Made by a program: the position numbers and the translations under genes. A DNA stretch of 7,127 nt from GCA-2732805 sp964516605 (lineage in GTDB: Bacteria > Pseudomonadota > Gammaproteobacteria > Coxiellales > Coxiellaceae), in contig CAZFAA010000084.1 of assembly GCA_964516605.1 (NCBI GenBank), forward strand, positions 1 to 7,127, in the 5' to 3' direction. The notes beneath the pieces were generated by a model that was not told where the DNA came from, ran no database searches, and worked only from the letters and a program-made list of their open reading frames with translations. This document shows, piece after piece, positions 1 through 6,520 of the stretch (position 1 is the stretch's first letter; every line of letters starts with the position of its first letter).

Positions 1-883
1 AAACTTTATGATACTTTTGATCCGGTCGTATTATTGCTTGTATGAGCAAAAGACCCTGTGGACTGAGTAATCGACTGCATTGACTTATGAAATTTTTCAT
101 AAATTTATAACCCACTGCTTCGATCATTTCAATTGACACAACACGATCATAAGTACCAGCGAGATCACGGTAGTCTTTTTTTAAGAGCGTGATTTTCCCA
201 GCTAATCCCAAAACCACAATTTTCTTCTGCGTATACTGGTATTGTTCTTCTGAAATGGTGGTTGTCGTAATATGGCAATCATAATGTTGCGCTATATAAA
301 TAGCCAACCCACCCCAGCCGGTACCAATTTCAAGAATATGAGCTCCTGATTGTATATTCAATTTATCACAAATTAATTTTATTTTATTTTGCGATGCCTG
401 CTCTAAAGTCTCATGCTGATCTTTAAATAAAGCACAAGAATACATAAGAGATGAGTCAAGAAACAGCTTAAAAAAATCATTCCCTAAATCATAATGCGCG
501 CTGATATTAAGACGACTTTGCTCTTGCGTATTTCTTTTAAAGTAGTCACATAACCGCCATAAAGACTGCATCAGCTTACTGATACCACCGTCCATCTTTA
601 ATAAAATATCCTTATTTCGAATAATTAATCTTAATAAGCTCGTGACGTCATCAGAGTCCCATTCATGAAGCATAAAACTTTCTGCAGCACCAATACTGCC
701 GCGCTTAAGAATTCTAGTATAGAATTTACCTGAATGAACACGCAGCACGACCTTCAAATCAGATGCATCAGTATTGCCCACTATCATTTCAGACCCACCA
801 TCATTAATCGATAGCTGACCATATTGAATCTGAGAAAGTAAATTTAAAACAATTTTTTTTGATGAGAATTTTAGAGTCATCAT
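1..883 (-). CDS. CFA-like SAM-dependent fatty-acyl-phospholipid methyltransferase (3' end outside window)
   Basis: Partial gene: 294 codons are visible and roughly the last 110 residues lie beyond the window edge. Family enzymes transfer the SAM methyl group to the double bond of an unsaturated acyl chain in membrane phospholipid. Visible motifs are HYDLGND at residues 130-136, the substrate-site Cys in YSCALF (C150), SAM-binding motif I LEIGTGWGG (E185, G187, G189, G191-192), and EMIEAVG with E255. These align with C139 and E239 of E. coli Cfa. The E. coli bicarbonate-binding His (H266) falls 27 residues after E239; here the residue 27 after E255 is Gln (Q282, in LLIQAI). The enzyme is therefore a divergent paralogue that may yield a methylated alkene rather than a cyclopropane (inference). 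The start is ATG 883-881 behind AAGAGAAG; an adjacent in-frame ATG at 880-878 is equally possible. It is last in the visible operon, 14 bases after the DUF1365 gene. Family assignment is firm; the exact reaction is not. Confidence 0.93.
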   Translation of the reverse strand, partial: MMTLKFSSKKIVLNLLSQIQYGQLSINDGGSEMIVGNTDASDLKVVLRVHSGKFYTRILKRGSIGAAESFMLHEWDSDDVTSLLRLIIRNKDILLKMDGGISKLMQSLWRLCDYFKRNTQEQSRLNISAHYDLGNDFFKLFLDSSLMYSCALFKDQHETLEQASQNKIKLICDKLNIQSGAHILEIGTGWGGLAIYIAQHYDCHITTTTISEEQYQYTQKKIVVLGLAGKITLLKKDYRDLAGTYDRVVSIEMIEAVGYKFMKNFISQCSRLLSPQGLLLIQAIIRPDQKYHKV

Positions 884-897
884 GCTTCTCTTAATAA

Positions 898-1638
898 TTA
901 TAAATTAGGGTGATTAATAAACGGAATTTTCTTAAGCCATAACTTTAAAGCTTGCCAATAAATTCCAATAATGACTTTAATCGTTATTGCAGGATATTGA
1001 ATTAATATTTTAGATAGATTCAAAGAAGAAATTTCTTTTCTACGCAACTTTAATACAGCAGAAAAATCAATTTTCTGTTCTTTAATGTTTTTCATAGTGA
1101 TGGTAATAGCATCCTGAGGCGGGCTAACAGTAATATGATACTCATAATCCATTTCCATAAAAGGCGACACATGCATTTTTTTTCGAATCACATAAGTTTT
1201 TTTTTCATTTTGATTGCCTTGATAGAGCATATAGCAATATCGCTCTCGCCATGGAGTATTAGATACCTCAGCGATAACATACAAAACTTCGCTATCAGAT
1301 TCATCGAAGATATAGTAGAAACAAACTGGATTAAAGCAGTAACCGAGACATCTCAAATGTGTTAACAAACGAATAGGCCCCTTGACTTCTTGTCCTGTCT
1401 GTTTAAGTACAAACTCTTTTACTGTATCGATGAGCGAAACATTATGATCACCAAAATGATCCGACCTCAGAAAAGATACCCAATTGTATTTATTGTAAGA
1501 CCAAAACCAATAGGGCTTAAATAATACAGGCAGCTCATTTAAGTCTAAATACATCATGAAAATGTTATAGCTGAAGGAATGGATAGCTGGAGTTCTTCTT
1601 TTATGCCAAATCTTACCCTCATAAATAGCACTTTTCAT
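898..1638 (-). CDS. DUF1365 family protein
   Basis: 246 residues, full length for the family. Recognised by family blocks: an N-terminal YEGKIWHKRRTPAIHSFSY stretch (about residues 6-24), a DLNEL block, RSDHFGDHN, the hallmark LLTHLRCLGYCFNPVCFYY (about 91-109), and AEVSNTPWRERYCY. No signal peptide is evident; the conserved blocks are rich in His, Cys and aromatic residues. The biochemical role of DUF1365 is not established to my knowledge; it nearly always sits between an FAD-dependent amine-oxidase-like gene and a CFA-type methyltransferase gene, implying a role in modifying unsaturated acyl chains. Its ATG overlaps the stop of the upstream FAD gene (ATGA, 1635-1638), so translation is probably coupled; no strong ribosome binding site is visible. 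On the coding strand it carries A9 and A8 runs (1197-1205, 1176-1183), which are possible slippage points. Family call is confident; function unknown. Confidence 0.92.
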   Translation of the reverse strand: MKSAIYEGKIWHKRRTPAIHSFSYNIFMMYLDLNELPVLFKPYWFWSYNKYNWVSFLRSDHFGDHNVSLIDTVKEFVLKQTGQEVKGPIRLLTHLRCLGYCFNPVCFYYIFDESDSEVLYVIAEVSNTPWRERYCYMLYQGNQNEKKTYVIRKKMHVSPFMEMDYEYHITVSPPQDAITITMKNIKEQKIDFSAVLKLRRKEISSLNLSKILIQYPAITIKVIIGIYWQALKLWLKKIPFINHPNL

Positions 1639-2873
1639 ATATCGTCAATACCAAAATGTTTACATACATCTAAAGCGCTTTGGACGCCATCCTCATGGAA
1701 TCCATTATGCAAATAAGCACCCGCTAAATAAAGATGATGTTGGCCATTAACTGCCCTTATAGATTGCTGAGCCTTCAAAGCATCAATATTAAAAACTGGG
1801 TGAGCATAATTAAATTTTTCTAAGATCAAATTTGGATTAATTAAATGTGATTGGTTCAGGGTAATTAAAAATTCGCAAGGCGCCTGTATGTTTTGTAACT
1901 TATTAATATAGTATGTGAGTGTCGCTCGCTGAGAATTTTTAGAAACTTTATAATTCCAGCTTGCAAAAGTTTTTTTCCTTCGCGGCATTAAATTGCTGTC
2001 TGTATGTAAAATCACCTCATTATCTTGATAGCCTATTTTCTCTAAAGGTTGTTTAAAGAGTACTGGCATATCAGGAAATATTTTGATTGCTTCATCTGAA
2101 TGAGTTGCCATGATGATTGCATCAAATTCTCCAGCCATCCCGTTTTCTGTAGCAATCGTATAGAGGTTATTTTTAATGGATACATGCATGACAGGCTCTG
2201 CAATAACCAAGCCAGTAAACTGATTCATGATGGCTGAAACATATTGCTTAGACCCACCAAGAATAGTGCGCCATTGTGGCCTGTCCATAATATTCAACAA
2301 CCCATGATTATCAAAAAATCGCCCCAAAAACAACAAAGGGAAATCAAACACGCAATCTGGATTGGCTGACCAGATCGATGCAATCATGGGGCGCAAATAG
2401 TATTCTAAAAAATAATCGTCAAACCCAATACTTTTAATAAACTCTGCTAATGTGATTGCCGTATCGGTTGCAATTGTTTTTTTAACATGCTTATTAAATC
2501 GAACGATCTCATACAATAACTTGTAAAATTTGGGTCGATACAGATTGCTTTTTTGAGAAAACAAACTTAAAAAATCATGCCCATTGTACTCAAAATCACG
2601 ATCAGAATCGCTCACACTAAAACTCATGTCACTTGGAATTGTAGCCACATTAAGTTTTTTTAGTAATTTGGTAAAGTTTGGATATCCAGGTTCGTTATAG
2701 ACTAGAAAACCCGTGTCTAGATTATAAGATTTGCCTCTGTATTTAGCTTCAATTGTATGCGCATGCCCACCAAAATAATCATTTTTCTCAAATAATGTCA
2801 CATCATACTTTTTATTGAGTAGATGTGCACAAACAAGGCCTGAGACGCCTGCGCCAATAATCGCAATTTTCAT
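1635..2873 (-). CDS. FAD-dependent amine-oxidase-like oxidoreductase (COG2907 type)
   Basis: 412 residues, near the usual length for this family. The N-terminus is a dinucleotide-binding Rossmann fold: IAIIGAGVSG with G7, G9 and G12, an acidic ribose-binding residue E29 at the end of the second strand, then FGGHAHT (G35-G36). The C-terminus has the second FAD motif, AGAYLHNGFHEDGVQSA (384-400), typical of NAD/FAD-binding proteins related to amine oxidases and phytoene desaturases. Relatives encoded beside CFA-type methyltransferases are candidates for desaturating or oxidising methylated acyl chains; a flavin desaturase, UfaD, acts in furan fatty acid synthesis in Rhodobacter sphaeroides, but orthology to it cannot be shown here. 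The gene overlaps its neighbours by four bases at both ends (2870-2873 and 1635-1638), with no clear ribosome binding site, pointing to translational coupling. No transmembrane segment is obvious, so it is probably cytosolic or membrane-peripheral. Confidence 0.92.
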   Translation of the reverse strand: MKIAIIGAGVSGLVCAHLLNKKYDVTLFEKNDYFGGHAHTIEAKYRGKSYNLDTGFLVYNEPGYPNFTKLLKKLNVATIPSDMSFSVSDSDRDFEYNGHDFLSLFSQKSNLYRPKFYKLLYEIVRFNKHVKKTIATDTAITLAEFIKSIGFDDYFLEYYLRPMIASIWSANPDCVFDFPLLFLGRFFDNHGLLNIMDRPQWRTILGGSKQYVSAIMNQFTGLVIAEPVMHVSIKNNLYTIATENGMAGEFDAIIMATHSDEAIKIFPDMPVLFKQPLEKIGYQDNEVILHTDSNLMPRRKKTFASWNYKVSKNSQRATLTYYINKLQNIQAPCEFLITLNQSHLINPNLILEKFNYAHPVFNIDALKAQQSIRAVNGQHHLYLAGAYLHNGFHEDGVQSALDVCKHFGIDDI

Positions 2874-3634
2874 TTACTTTTAACCATATTTTTGAGCAAC
2901 TGCGCCTGTATTTTAGCAGGCAAAGCACCCAATAAGCGCAATACTAAAATTAAGAAAAAAGGAAAGCGAATTTCTGATTTATAATTAATAATTCCTCTAA
3001 AAATAGAGTTTGCAGCTTTTTCAGCAGAAATTAAGAACGGCATAGGAAAGTCATTTTTATCTGTGAGTGGCGTTTTAACAAACCCAGGATATATAATACT
3101 AACCGGTATTTTTCTAGATGCTAAATGCACATTTAATGCTTGTGCAAAATATCTTACTGCAGCTTTACTTGCACCATACGCTTCTGCTCGCGCTAAACCT
3201 AAATAAACCACACTAGAGCTCATGATGACAATATGTGGCTCAATCGCTTTACGCAATAATGGTAGTGATGCGCATACACCATAAACAGTACTTAAAAAAT
3301 TAATTTTAATCATCTGCTCAAAAGGCAAGGGATCTAGCTTGTCGATATCCACATAAATACAATCCCCAGCATTAAAAATAACAATGTCCAGCCTGCCGTA
3401 TTGTTCAGAAATTTTAGTGATGGCAACTCGAGTCGCTTCATTATCAGTAACATCCAATGGCATAATAATGGGTTTTTTTGTGCAAAGCGCTGCAATAGCA
3501 GCTAGTGAATCACTGTTCCTCGAGGATAAGATCAATGTGCATTCAGTAGCAGAAAGTTTTTTCGCGAGCTCAGCACCTATTCCAGACGAGGCACCTGTTA
3601 ACCAAATAACACATCGATTCAAATCATGCTTCAT
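2870..3634 (-). CDS. Short-chain dehydrogenase/reductase (classical SDR)
   Basis: 254 residues, a typical classical SDR length. The cofactor loop is TGASSGIG (13-20), followed by R39 after the second strand (suggesting NADP(H)), LDVTD with D61, and NAG (88-90). The catalytic set is N112, S140, Y153 and K157 (YGASK), so the enzyme looks intact. YPGFVKTPLT (about 182-191) is the usual post-catalytic segment. The C-terminal 40 residues are hydrophobic and basic (FPFFLILVLRLLGALP), which suggests membrane association. The substrate is unknown; from its neighbours it probably acts on an oxidised lipid or acyl-chain carbonyl/alcohol (inference). It starts 9 bases after the DUF3833 stop. The nearest Shine-Dalgarno match, AAGGA at 3647-3651, is 12 bases from the ATG, which is a little long and lies within the end of the preceding gene. 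Confidence 0.93.
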   Translation of the reverse strand: MKHDLNRCVIWLTGASSGIGAELAKKLSATECTLILSSRNSDSLAAIAALCTKKPIIMPLDVTDNEATRVAITKISEQYGRLDIVIFNAGDCIYVDIDKLDPLPFEQMIKINFLSTVYGVCASLPLLRKAIEPHIVIMSSSVVYLGLARAEAYGASKAAVRYFAQALNVHLASRKIPVSIIYPGFVKTPLTDKNDFPMPFLISAEKAANSIFRGIINYKSEIRFPFFLILVLRLLGALPAKIQAQLLKNMVKSK

Positions 3635-3643
3635 TGTATTATG

Positions 3644-4186
3644 TTATCCTTTTTCAAAAGCAATAGTTAATTGGCCCACTGTTAAACCAAATTTTTTAAG
3701 TGTTGATTTGTTGATAACGACTCGCTCATTGATTGCATAAAGCCAATCATCTACATTCAAATTGATTATTTTGCCATTCACTGGCACAGCAAGCACGTAG
3801 CTCATATGTATGGTATTACCATACTGCTCCCCTTTAGCAACACCAACTACATCATGTGCAGTTGCTGTAAAATGATGCGCATCAGTCATGGTTAAAGTCC
3901 AATCACGGGTTTGTTTTTCACCGTCAGAAAATACAAATTCTTCATGCAATTCGCCTTTGTTTACGTCATGCCAATGGCCTTGCATGGTCACACTGAATCG
4001 GCGGGTTTGCTTGCCTGACCAATTCTGCAATAATCCATACGCCTTTGAGGGGCCATTGAAATATTTTTGTATGGTCAGTTCTGGTGTATTTGCCGAATAA
4101 TCTTGAGCTTTTTGATTAGAGCAAGCTAATAATGTCATGGTACATACTCCGATTAGACCTAAATTTAATAATTTTTTTAAAAGCAT
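3644..4186 (-). CDS. DUF3833 family lipoprotein
   Basis: 180 residues, first gene of the minus-strand operon. The N-terminus is a lipoprotein signal: basic KK, a hydrophobic core, and lipobox LLAC with the lipidated Cys at residue 22. Ser at +2 predicts outer-membrane sorting in a Gram-negative cell. The mature part matches DUF3833: a YFNGP block (43-47), the GLLQNWSGKQTRRFSV region, VTMQGHW, EEFVFSDGEKQTRDW, and a C-terminal DDWLYAINERVVINKSTLKKFG segment, fitting a beta-rich, lipocalin-like fold. Its function is not known to me; being encoded with lipid-modifying enzymes, it could bind or present lipid in the periplasm (inference). The ATG is preceded by AAAGGAA (4192-4198) at good spacing, and an extended -10 promoter lies about 33-41 bases upstream of the start codon. 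Confidence 0.88.
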   Translation of the reverse strand: MLLKKLLNLGLIGVCTMTLLACSNQKAQDYSANTPELTIQKYFNGPSKAYGLLQNWSGKQTRRFSVTMQGHWHDVNKGELHEEFVFSDGEKQTRDWTLTMTDAHHFTATAHDVVGVAKGEQYGNTIHMSYVLAVPVNGKIINLNVDDWLYAINERVVINKSTLKKFGLTVGQLTIAFEKG

Positions 4187-4218
4187 TTTAATTCCTTTAA
4201 TGTGTCATTGTGCTCAAA

Positions 4219-4227
4219 AGTATAACA
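4219..4227 (-). promoter_or_regulatory. Extended -10 promoter for the minus-strand operon
   Basis: Read on the minus strand the bases are TGTTATACT, a TGn extension plus TATACT, one mismatch from the sigma-70 -10 consensus. Transcription would begin near 4212, leaving a short leader of about 25 bases that contains the AAAGGAA ribosome binding site at 4192-4198. No good TTGACA-like -35 element lies 16-18 bases upstream (ATGATT at 17 bases), as expected for an extended -10 promoter. The -35 position is filled by a perfect palindrome (4242-4253). Confidence 0.6.
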
Positions 4228-4241
4228 CCCTTTATTTTGAT

Positions 4242-4253
4242 AATCATATGATT
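4242..4253. repeat. 12-bp perfect palindrome AATCATATGATT, possible operator
   Basis: AATCATATGATT equals its own reverse complement. It lies in the divergent intergenic region, 15 bases upstream of the extended -10 of the minus-strand operon, so a dimeric regulator bound there would cover the -35 contact zone. Symmetry stops at 12 bp. Some palindromes of this length are expected by chance in AT-rich DNA, so the operator role is a positional inference only. Confidence 0.35.
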
Positions 4254-4284
4254 TGTAATGTGAACAGCAATTTCCTCCCTGGAA

Positions 4285-4311
4285 TTGCCATTAAGAATTT
4301 AGCTGTATAGA
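4285..4311 (+). promoter_or_regulatory. Weak candidate promoter for the DUF2878 gene
   Basis: TTGCCA (4285-4290) and TATAGA (4306-4311) are separated by 15 bases, shorter than the preferred 17. A transcript would start near 4318 with a leader of about 75 bases. This is the best sigma-70-like pair I see upstream of the DUF2878 start. The 182-base divergent gap must drive both directions, but this particular pair is uncertain. Confidence 0.25.
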
Positions 4312-4392
4312 CCAAGGACACCAGGAAATGATAAGCTAGTCATCCTGATATTACAAATACCTTTTCTTTTGATTTCAGTGAGAGTCACTAAA

Positions 4393-4974
4393 ATGAATTT
4401 TTCAGCAAAAATACTGCGCTGGATCGACATACTTTTTCAACCTTTGTGTTACTATTGTGCCTGGTATATAGCTGTAGTATTAAGTGCGCATAATAAACCG
4501 TGGCAAGCGACAGGCTTTGCATCGATCATAGCGATTGCACAGATTGCGCAGCAAATGTTTAAAAAAAATAATAAAAACGGATTGCTTGCCGCATTTTTCC
4601 TAGCCTTGACTGGGATAGCTGTTGATTCAATTTATGTAACAACGGGCATTATCAATCTGAATGCAAACCCATTCAGCCCCTATTTTGCTGCACCCTGGTT
4701 AATGGCCATTTGGTTTAACTTTGCAATCATATTTTTTAGCATCGGCCATTTCTTTGATGGCAAGCCTGTATTATTAGGATTGCTATCACTTATCGGCTTC
4801 CCATTAGCTTATTATGCAGGTGCAATGATGGGCGCTATTCATTTCAATAATCCAATTTTTTCCATGCTAATAGTAGGTATCACCTGGCTGATTGTATTGC
4901 CAGAATATACGTGGCTATCAAAAAAAGTTTTTAAAGGCTTGGCCTGTGAATGGGAAATAAAAAGCAAAAACTAG
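4393..4974 (+). CDS. DUF2878 family integral membrane protein
   Basis: 193 residues from ATG 4393, almost wholly hydrophobic, with about five or six membrane segments (roughly 14-32, 41-56, 63-85, 100-120, 126-148, 154-174). Family-like features are a C-terminally bounded membrane segment with DSIYVTTG (78-85), the PWLMAIWFNFA block near 100-110, and an aromatic, basic N-terminal helix. I chose ATG 4393 because GAGAG (4380-4384) precedes it at suitable spacing and the protein then matches the usual family length; an in-frame TTG at 4369 would add eight residues. The function of DUF2878 is unknown. The family commonly occurs in the same gene set as DUF3833, SDR, FAD oxidoreductase, DUF1365 and CFA-like genes, so it is probably a membrane partner of that pathway although transcribed divergently here. 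The GAGAG lies between AGTGA and TCACT (4377-4389), a tiny inverted repeat of doubtful meaning. Confidence 0.85.
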   Translation: MNFSAKILRWIDILFQPLCYYCAWYIAVVLSAHNKPWQATGFASIIAIAQIAQQMFKKNNKNGLLAAFFLALTGIAVDSIYVTTGIINLNANPFSPYFAAPWLMAIWFNFAIIFFSIGHFFDGKPVLLGLLSLIGFPLAYYAGAMMGAIHFNNPIFSMLIVGITWLIVLPEYTWLSKKVFKGLACEWEIKSKN

Positions 4975-4993
4975 CCTGACTGCCGCACATACA

Positions 4994-6269
4994 ATGGATG
5001 ACATCATGAAAGGAATAATATTAGTACTAACACAATCAAATGAAAATGAATCAATCAGACGATTAATCGAAAGCTTAGCTGTGCGAAATCAATTTGAAGT
5101 ATTAGCTTGTGAGATCGATCAGGTAAATTTAGAGGGTGATCAAATAGCGTGTGGCTCTAGGTTAATTCCATTGAAACAAATAAATCTTGTTATAAAGCGA
5201 ACTTGGGGGCCTATTAGAACTAAAGCGTTGAAATTATGCCAAGCATTAGCTGATCATGCATATTTCGGTTTTAAATGGTTGTGATTTTATTGCTTGGAGT
5301 CATTCTAAAGTAACTCAATATCATTCGCTAAAGAATCTCAATATTATTCCTGAGAGTATCGTATTTAATTTAGATGATCAAGATGTTACTAGTAAGCTAT
5401 CTGCATTGGGGTTTCCATTGGTCGTAAAAACAGATCAGGGATGCCGTACTGATGGAGTGTATTTGGTTAACAATTAAGATGAGCTAAAACAATTACTGTT
5501 GTATCTAAAGCAAAAAAAGATTAATGAACCTCTGTTATTAGCCCAAAAATATATTCCCAGCTCATCAGATCAGATTTCTAGATATTATCGCGTTAATGTG
5601 GTGGGAGGGAAAGCACAGTCAGCTGTTTGTTTTGAATTGATGTGGAAATATGTTAACAACAATTATCAGAAATTAAGCGATTTTGATAATGCCAATGATA
5701 AGGCAGTGCCGCCGGGTTTTCTTGATCCAATACAATTGCAGAATATTATTAACGCCTGCCCTTATCCCATGGATGTTGTTGGCTTGGACATCATGGTTGA
5801 GGGTGAAAAATTATGGTTATTAGAATATAACGATGGCCCAAATATTAATTTAACTGAGAAGTTAGGCGAGAAAGATCAATCCATATCACATCAACAATTT
5901 TCTGCTGCGATAGCAGAGCATTGCATTTCGTTAGCGCTTATCGATTACTTACGTAAGTTACCAACATTTTCAAATAGCATTACCGCTGACACAAAAATAC
6001 ATCAAATAGCCGATAACTTAGATTTTTCTTATAGTGTTGGACCATTGTCTGATGATTCAAAAATTCTTGTTAAACAGCTGAGACTGCATCCACCATGTAA
6101 ATCAACATCAATGCTGAATAAGAGGCGGATGTCATATGAACTCAAGTCATTAAGTCTATTTGGCGCATTAAATAAAGTGCCACCAAAAATATATCATGTT
6201 GATGATACTATGTCCCTGATTATAACGGCGTGTTATCCGCCAACAGATAATACGCCAAGAATGTTCTAA
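4994..6269 (+). pseudogene. Broken RimK-like ATP-grasp ligase gene
   Basis: Three open segments together make one ATP-grasp protein of about 420 residues. Segment one (from ATG 4994, or more likely ATG 5006) reads frame 2 through a pre-ATP-grasp domain. At about 5258-5261 one extra base moves the homologous reading to frame 0, where it continues as ISVLNGCDFIAWSHSK. A TAA at 5475-5477 then interrupts that frame, after which it is open to 6269. ATP-grasp hallmarks are the Lys codon at 5427-5429 and a Gly-rich loop after it (QGCRTDG), then Asp (5787-5789), Glu twelve residues on (5823-5825) and Asn two residues after that (5829-5831, in LEYNDGPN), matching the Mg-ATP ligand spacing of RimK. Such enzymes join an acid to an amine with ATP; the substrate is unknown. 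The last 110 residues or so are unrecognised. It starts 19 bases after the DUF2878 stop with no clear ribosome binding site. Two unlike lesions make a single sequencing error unlikely. Confidence 0.85.
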
Positions 6270-6315
6270 TTGGTAAATCAGCGGCTCAAATGCAGTAAAA
6301 CGACTATGCTGATTA

Positions 6316-6346
6316 GAGCAATAACGCTTATCGCTAGCTATTGCTC
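6316..6346. repeat. Hairpin with 8-bp perfect arms
   Basis: GAGCAATA (6316-6323) and TATTGCTC (6339-6346) pair perfectly around a 15-base loop. If five bases are bulged out, CAGC after the right arm can also pair with GCTG before the left arm, lengthening the stem to about 11-12 bp. It lies 47 bases downstream of the ATP-grasp pseudogene stop on the plus strand and 12 bases downstream of the remnant's stop on the minus strand. There is no T-run on either side, so it is not a standard intrinsic terminator. Confidence 0.45.
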
Positions 6347-6357
6347 AGCCAAATTAA

Positions 6358-6513
6358 CTAGCTTGATCTACTTTGACCTTCCAGCCTAGTATTACCCATA
6401 GTATGAGCCGCTTGCATCTCAGGTAATGTAACATCATAGTTTCCTTGTCCTTGATGCACCCATGCATTTGCTCTTAATGTCAGTGCATACAAGAGCACTT
6501 TACAGAAAAGATG
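6358..6513 (-). pseudogene. 3' remnant of an unidentified protein-coding gene
   Basis: On the minus strand a 51-codon stretch is open from 6513 to the TAG at 6360-6358. Its conceptual protein contains LRANAWVHQGQGNYDV, then LPEMQAAHTMGNTRLEG, and ends in QSRSS. The composition (Gln, Asn, Gly, Trp, Met, few Lys or Ile) is that of a real soluble protein and unlike random translation of AT-rich DNA. An in-frame TAA at 6516-6514 and stops in all minus frames further upstream cut it off, and there is no ATG near its beginning; GTG at 6498-6496 would give 46 residues but lacks a convincing ribosome binding site. I read it as the C-terminal stump of a deleted gene. A genuine small protein starting at that GTG is the alternative. 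I do not recognise the family. Confidence 0.5.
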
Positions 6514-6520
6514 TTACACT
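6512..6520 (+). promoter_or_regulatory. Extended -10 promoter for the cupin gene
   Basis: TGTTACACT is a TGn extension followed by TACACT, a good -10 match, and resembles the TGTTATACT element of the minus-strand operon. The site 17 bases upstream (AGAGCA) is a poor -35. Transcription would start near 6527, giving a leader of about 38 bases with a modest ribosome binding site, CGGAAA (6552-6557), seven bases before the ATG. Confidence 0.45.

Noticed and set aside
1135..1365. Plus-strand open frame of 76 codons inside the DUF1365 gene
   Set aside because: It is antisense to a clear, conserved gene and has no recognisable domain or ribosome binding site.
3384..3740. Plus-strand open frame of 118 codons across the SDR and DUF3833 genes
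   Set aside because: It is a shadow of two well-supported minus-strand genes and of their junction, with no family features.
3888..4100. Plus-strand open frame of 70 codons inside the DUF3833 gene
   Set aside because: Antisense to the conserved lipoprotein gene, with no supporting motif.
4369..4392. Upstream TTG start for the DUF2878 gene
   Set aside because: ATG 4393 is in frame, is a better start codon, has GAGAG upstream, and gives a normal family length.
4187..4392. RpoE/ChrR-type (ECF) promoter in the divergent gap
   Set aside because: I looked for a TGATC-like -35 with a properly spaced ECF -10 on both strands and found none convincing; the sigma-70 extended -10 fits better.
5256..5284. 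Programmed +1 frameshift in the ATP-grasp gene
   Set aside because: No slippery sequence or stimulatory structure was recognised, and a separate in-frame TAA downstream would still stop translation, so decay is the simpler reading.
6307..6390. Plus-strand 27-codon frame starting with ATG in the gap
   Set aside because: No ribosome binding site, overlaps the hairpin and the minus-strand stump, and the peptide is not recognisable.
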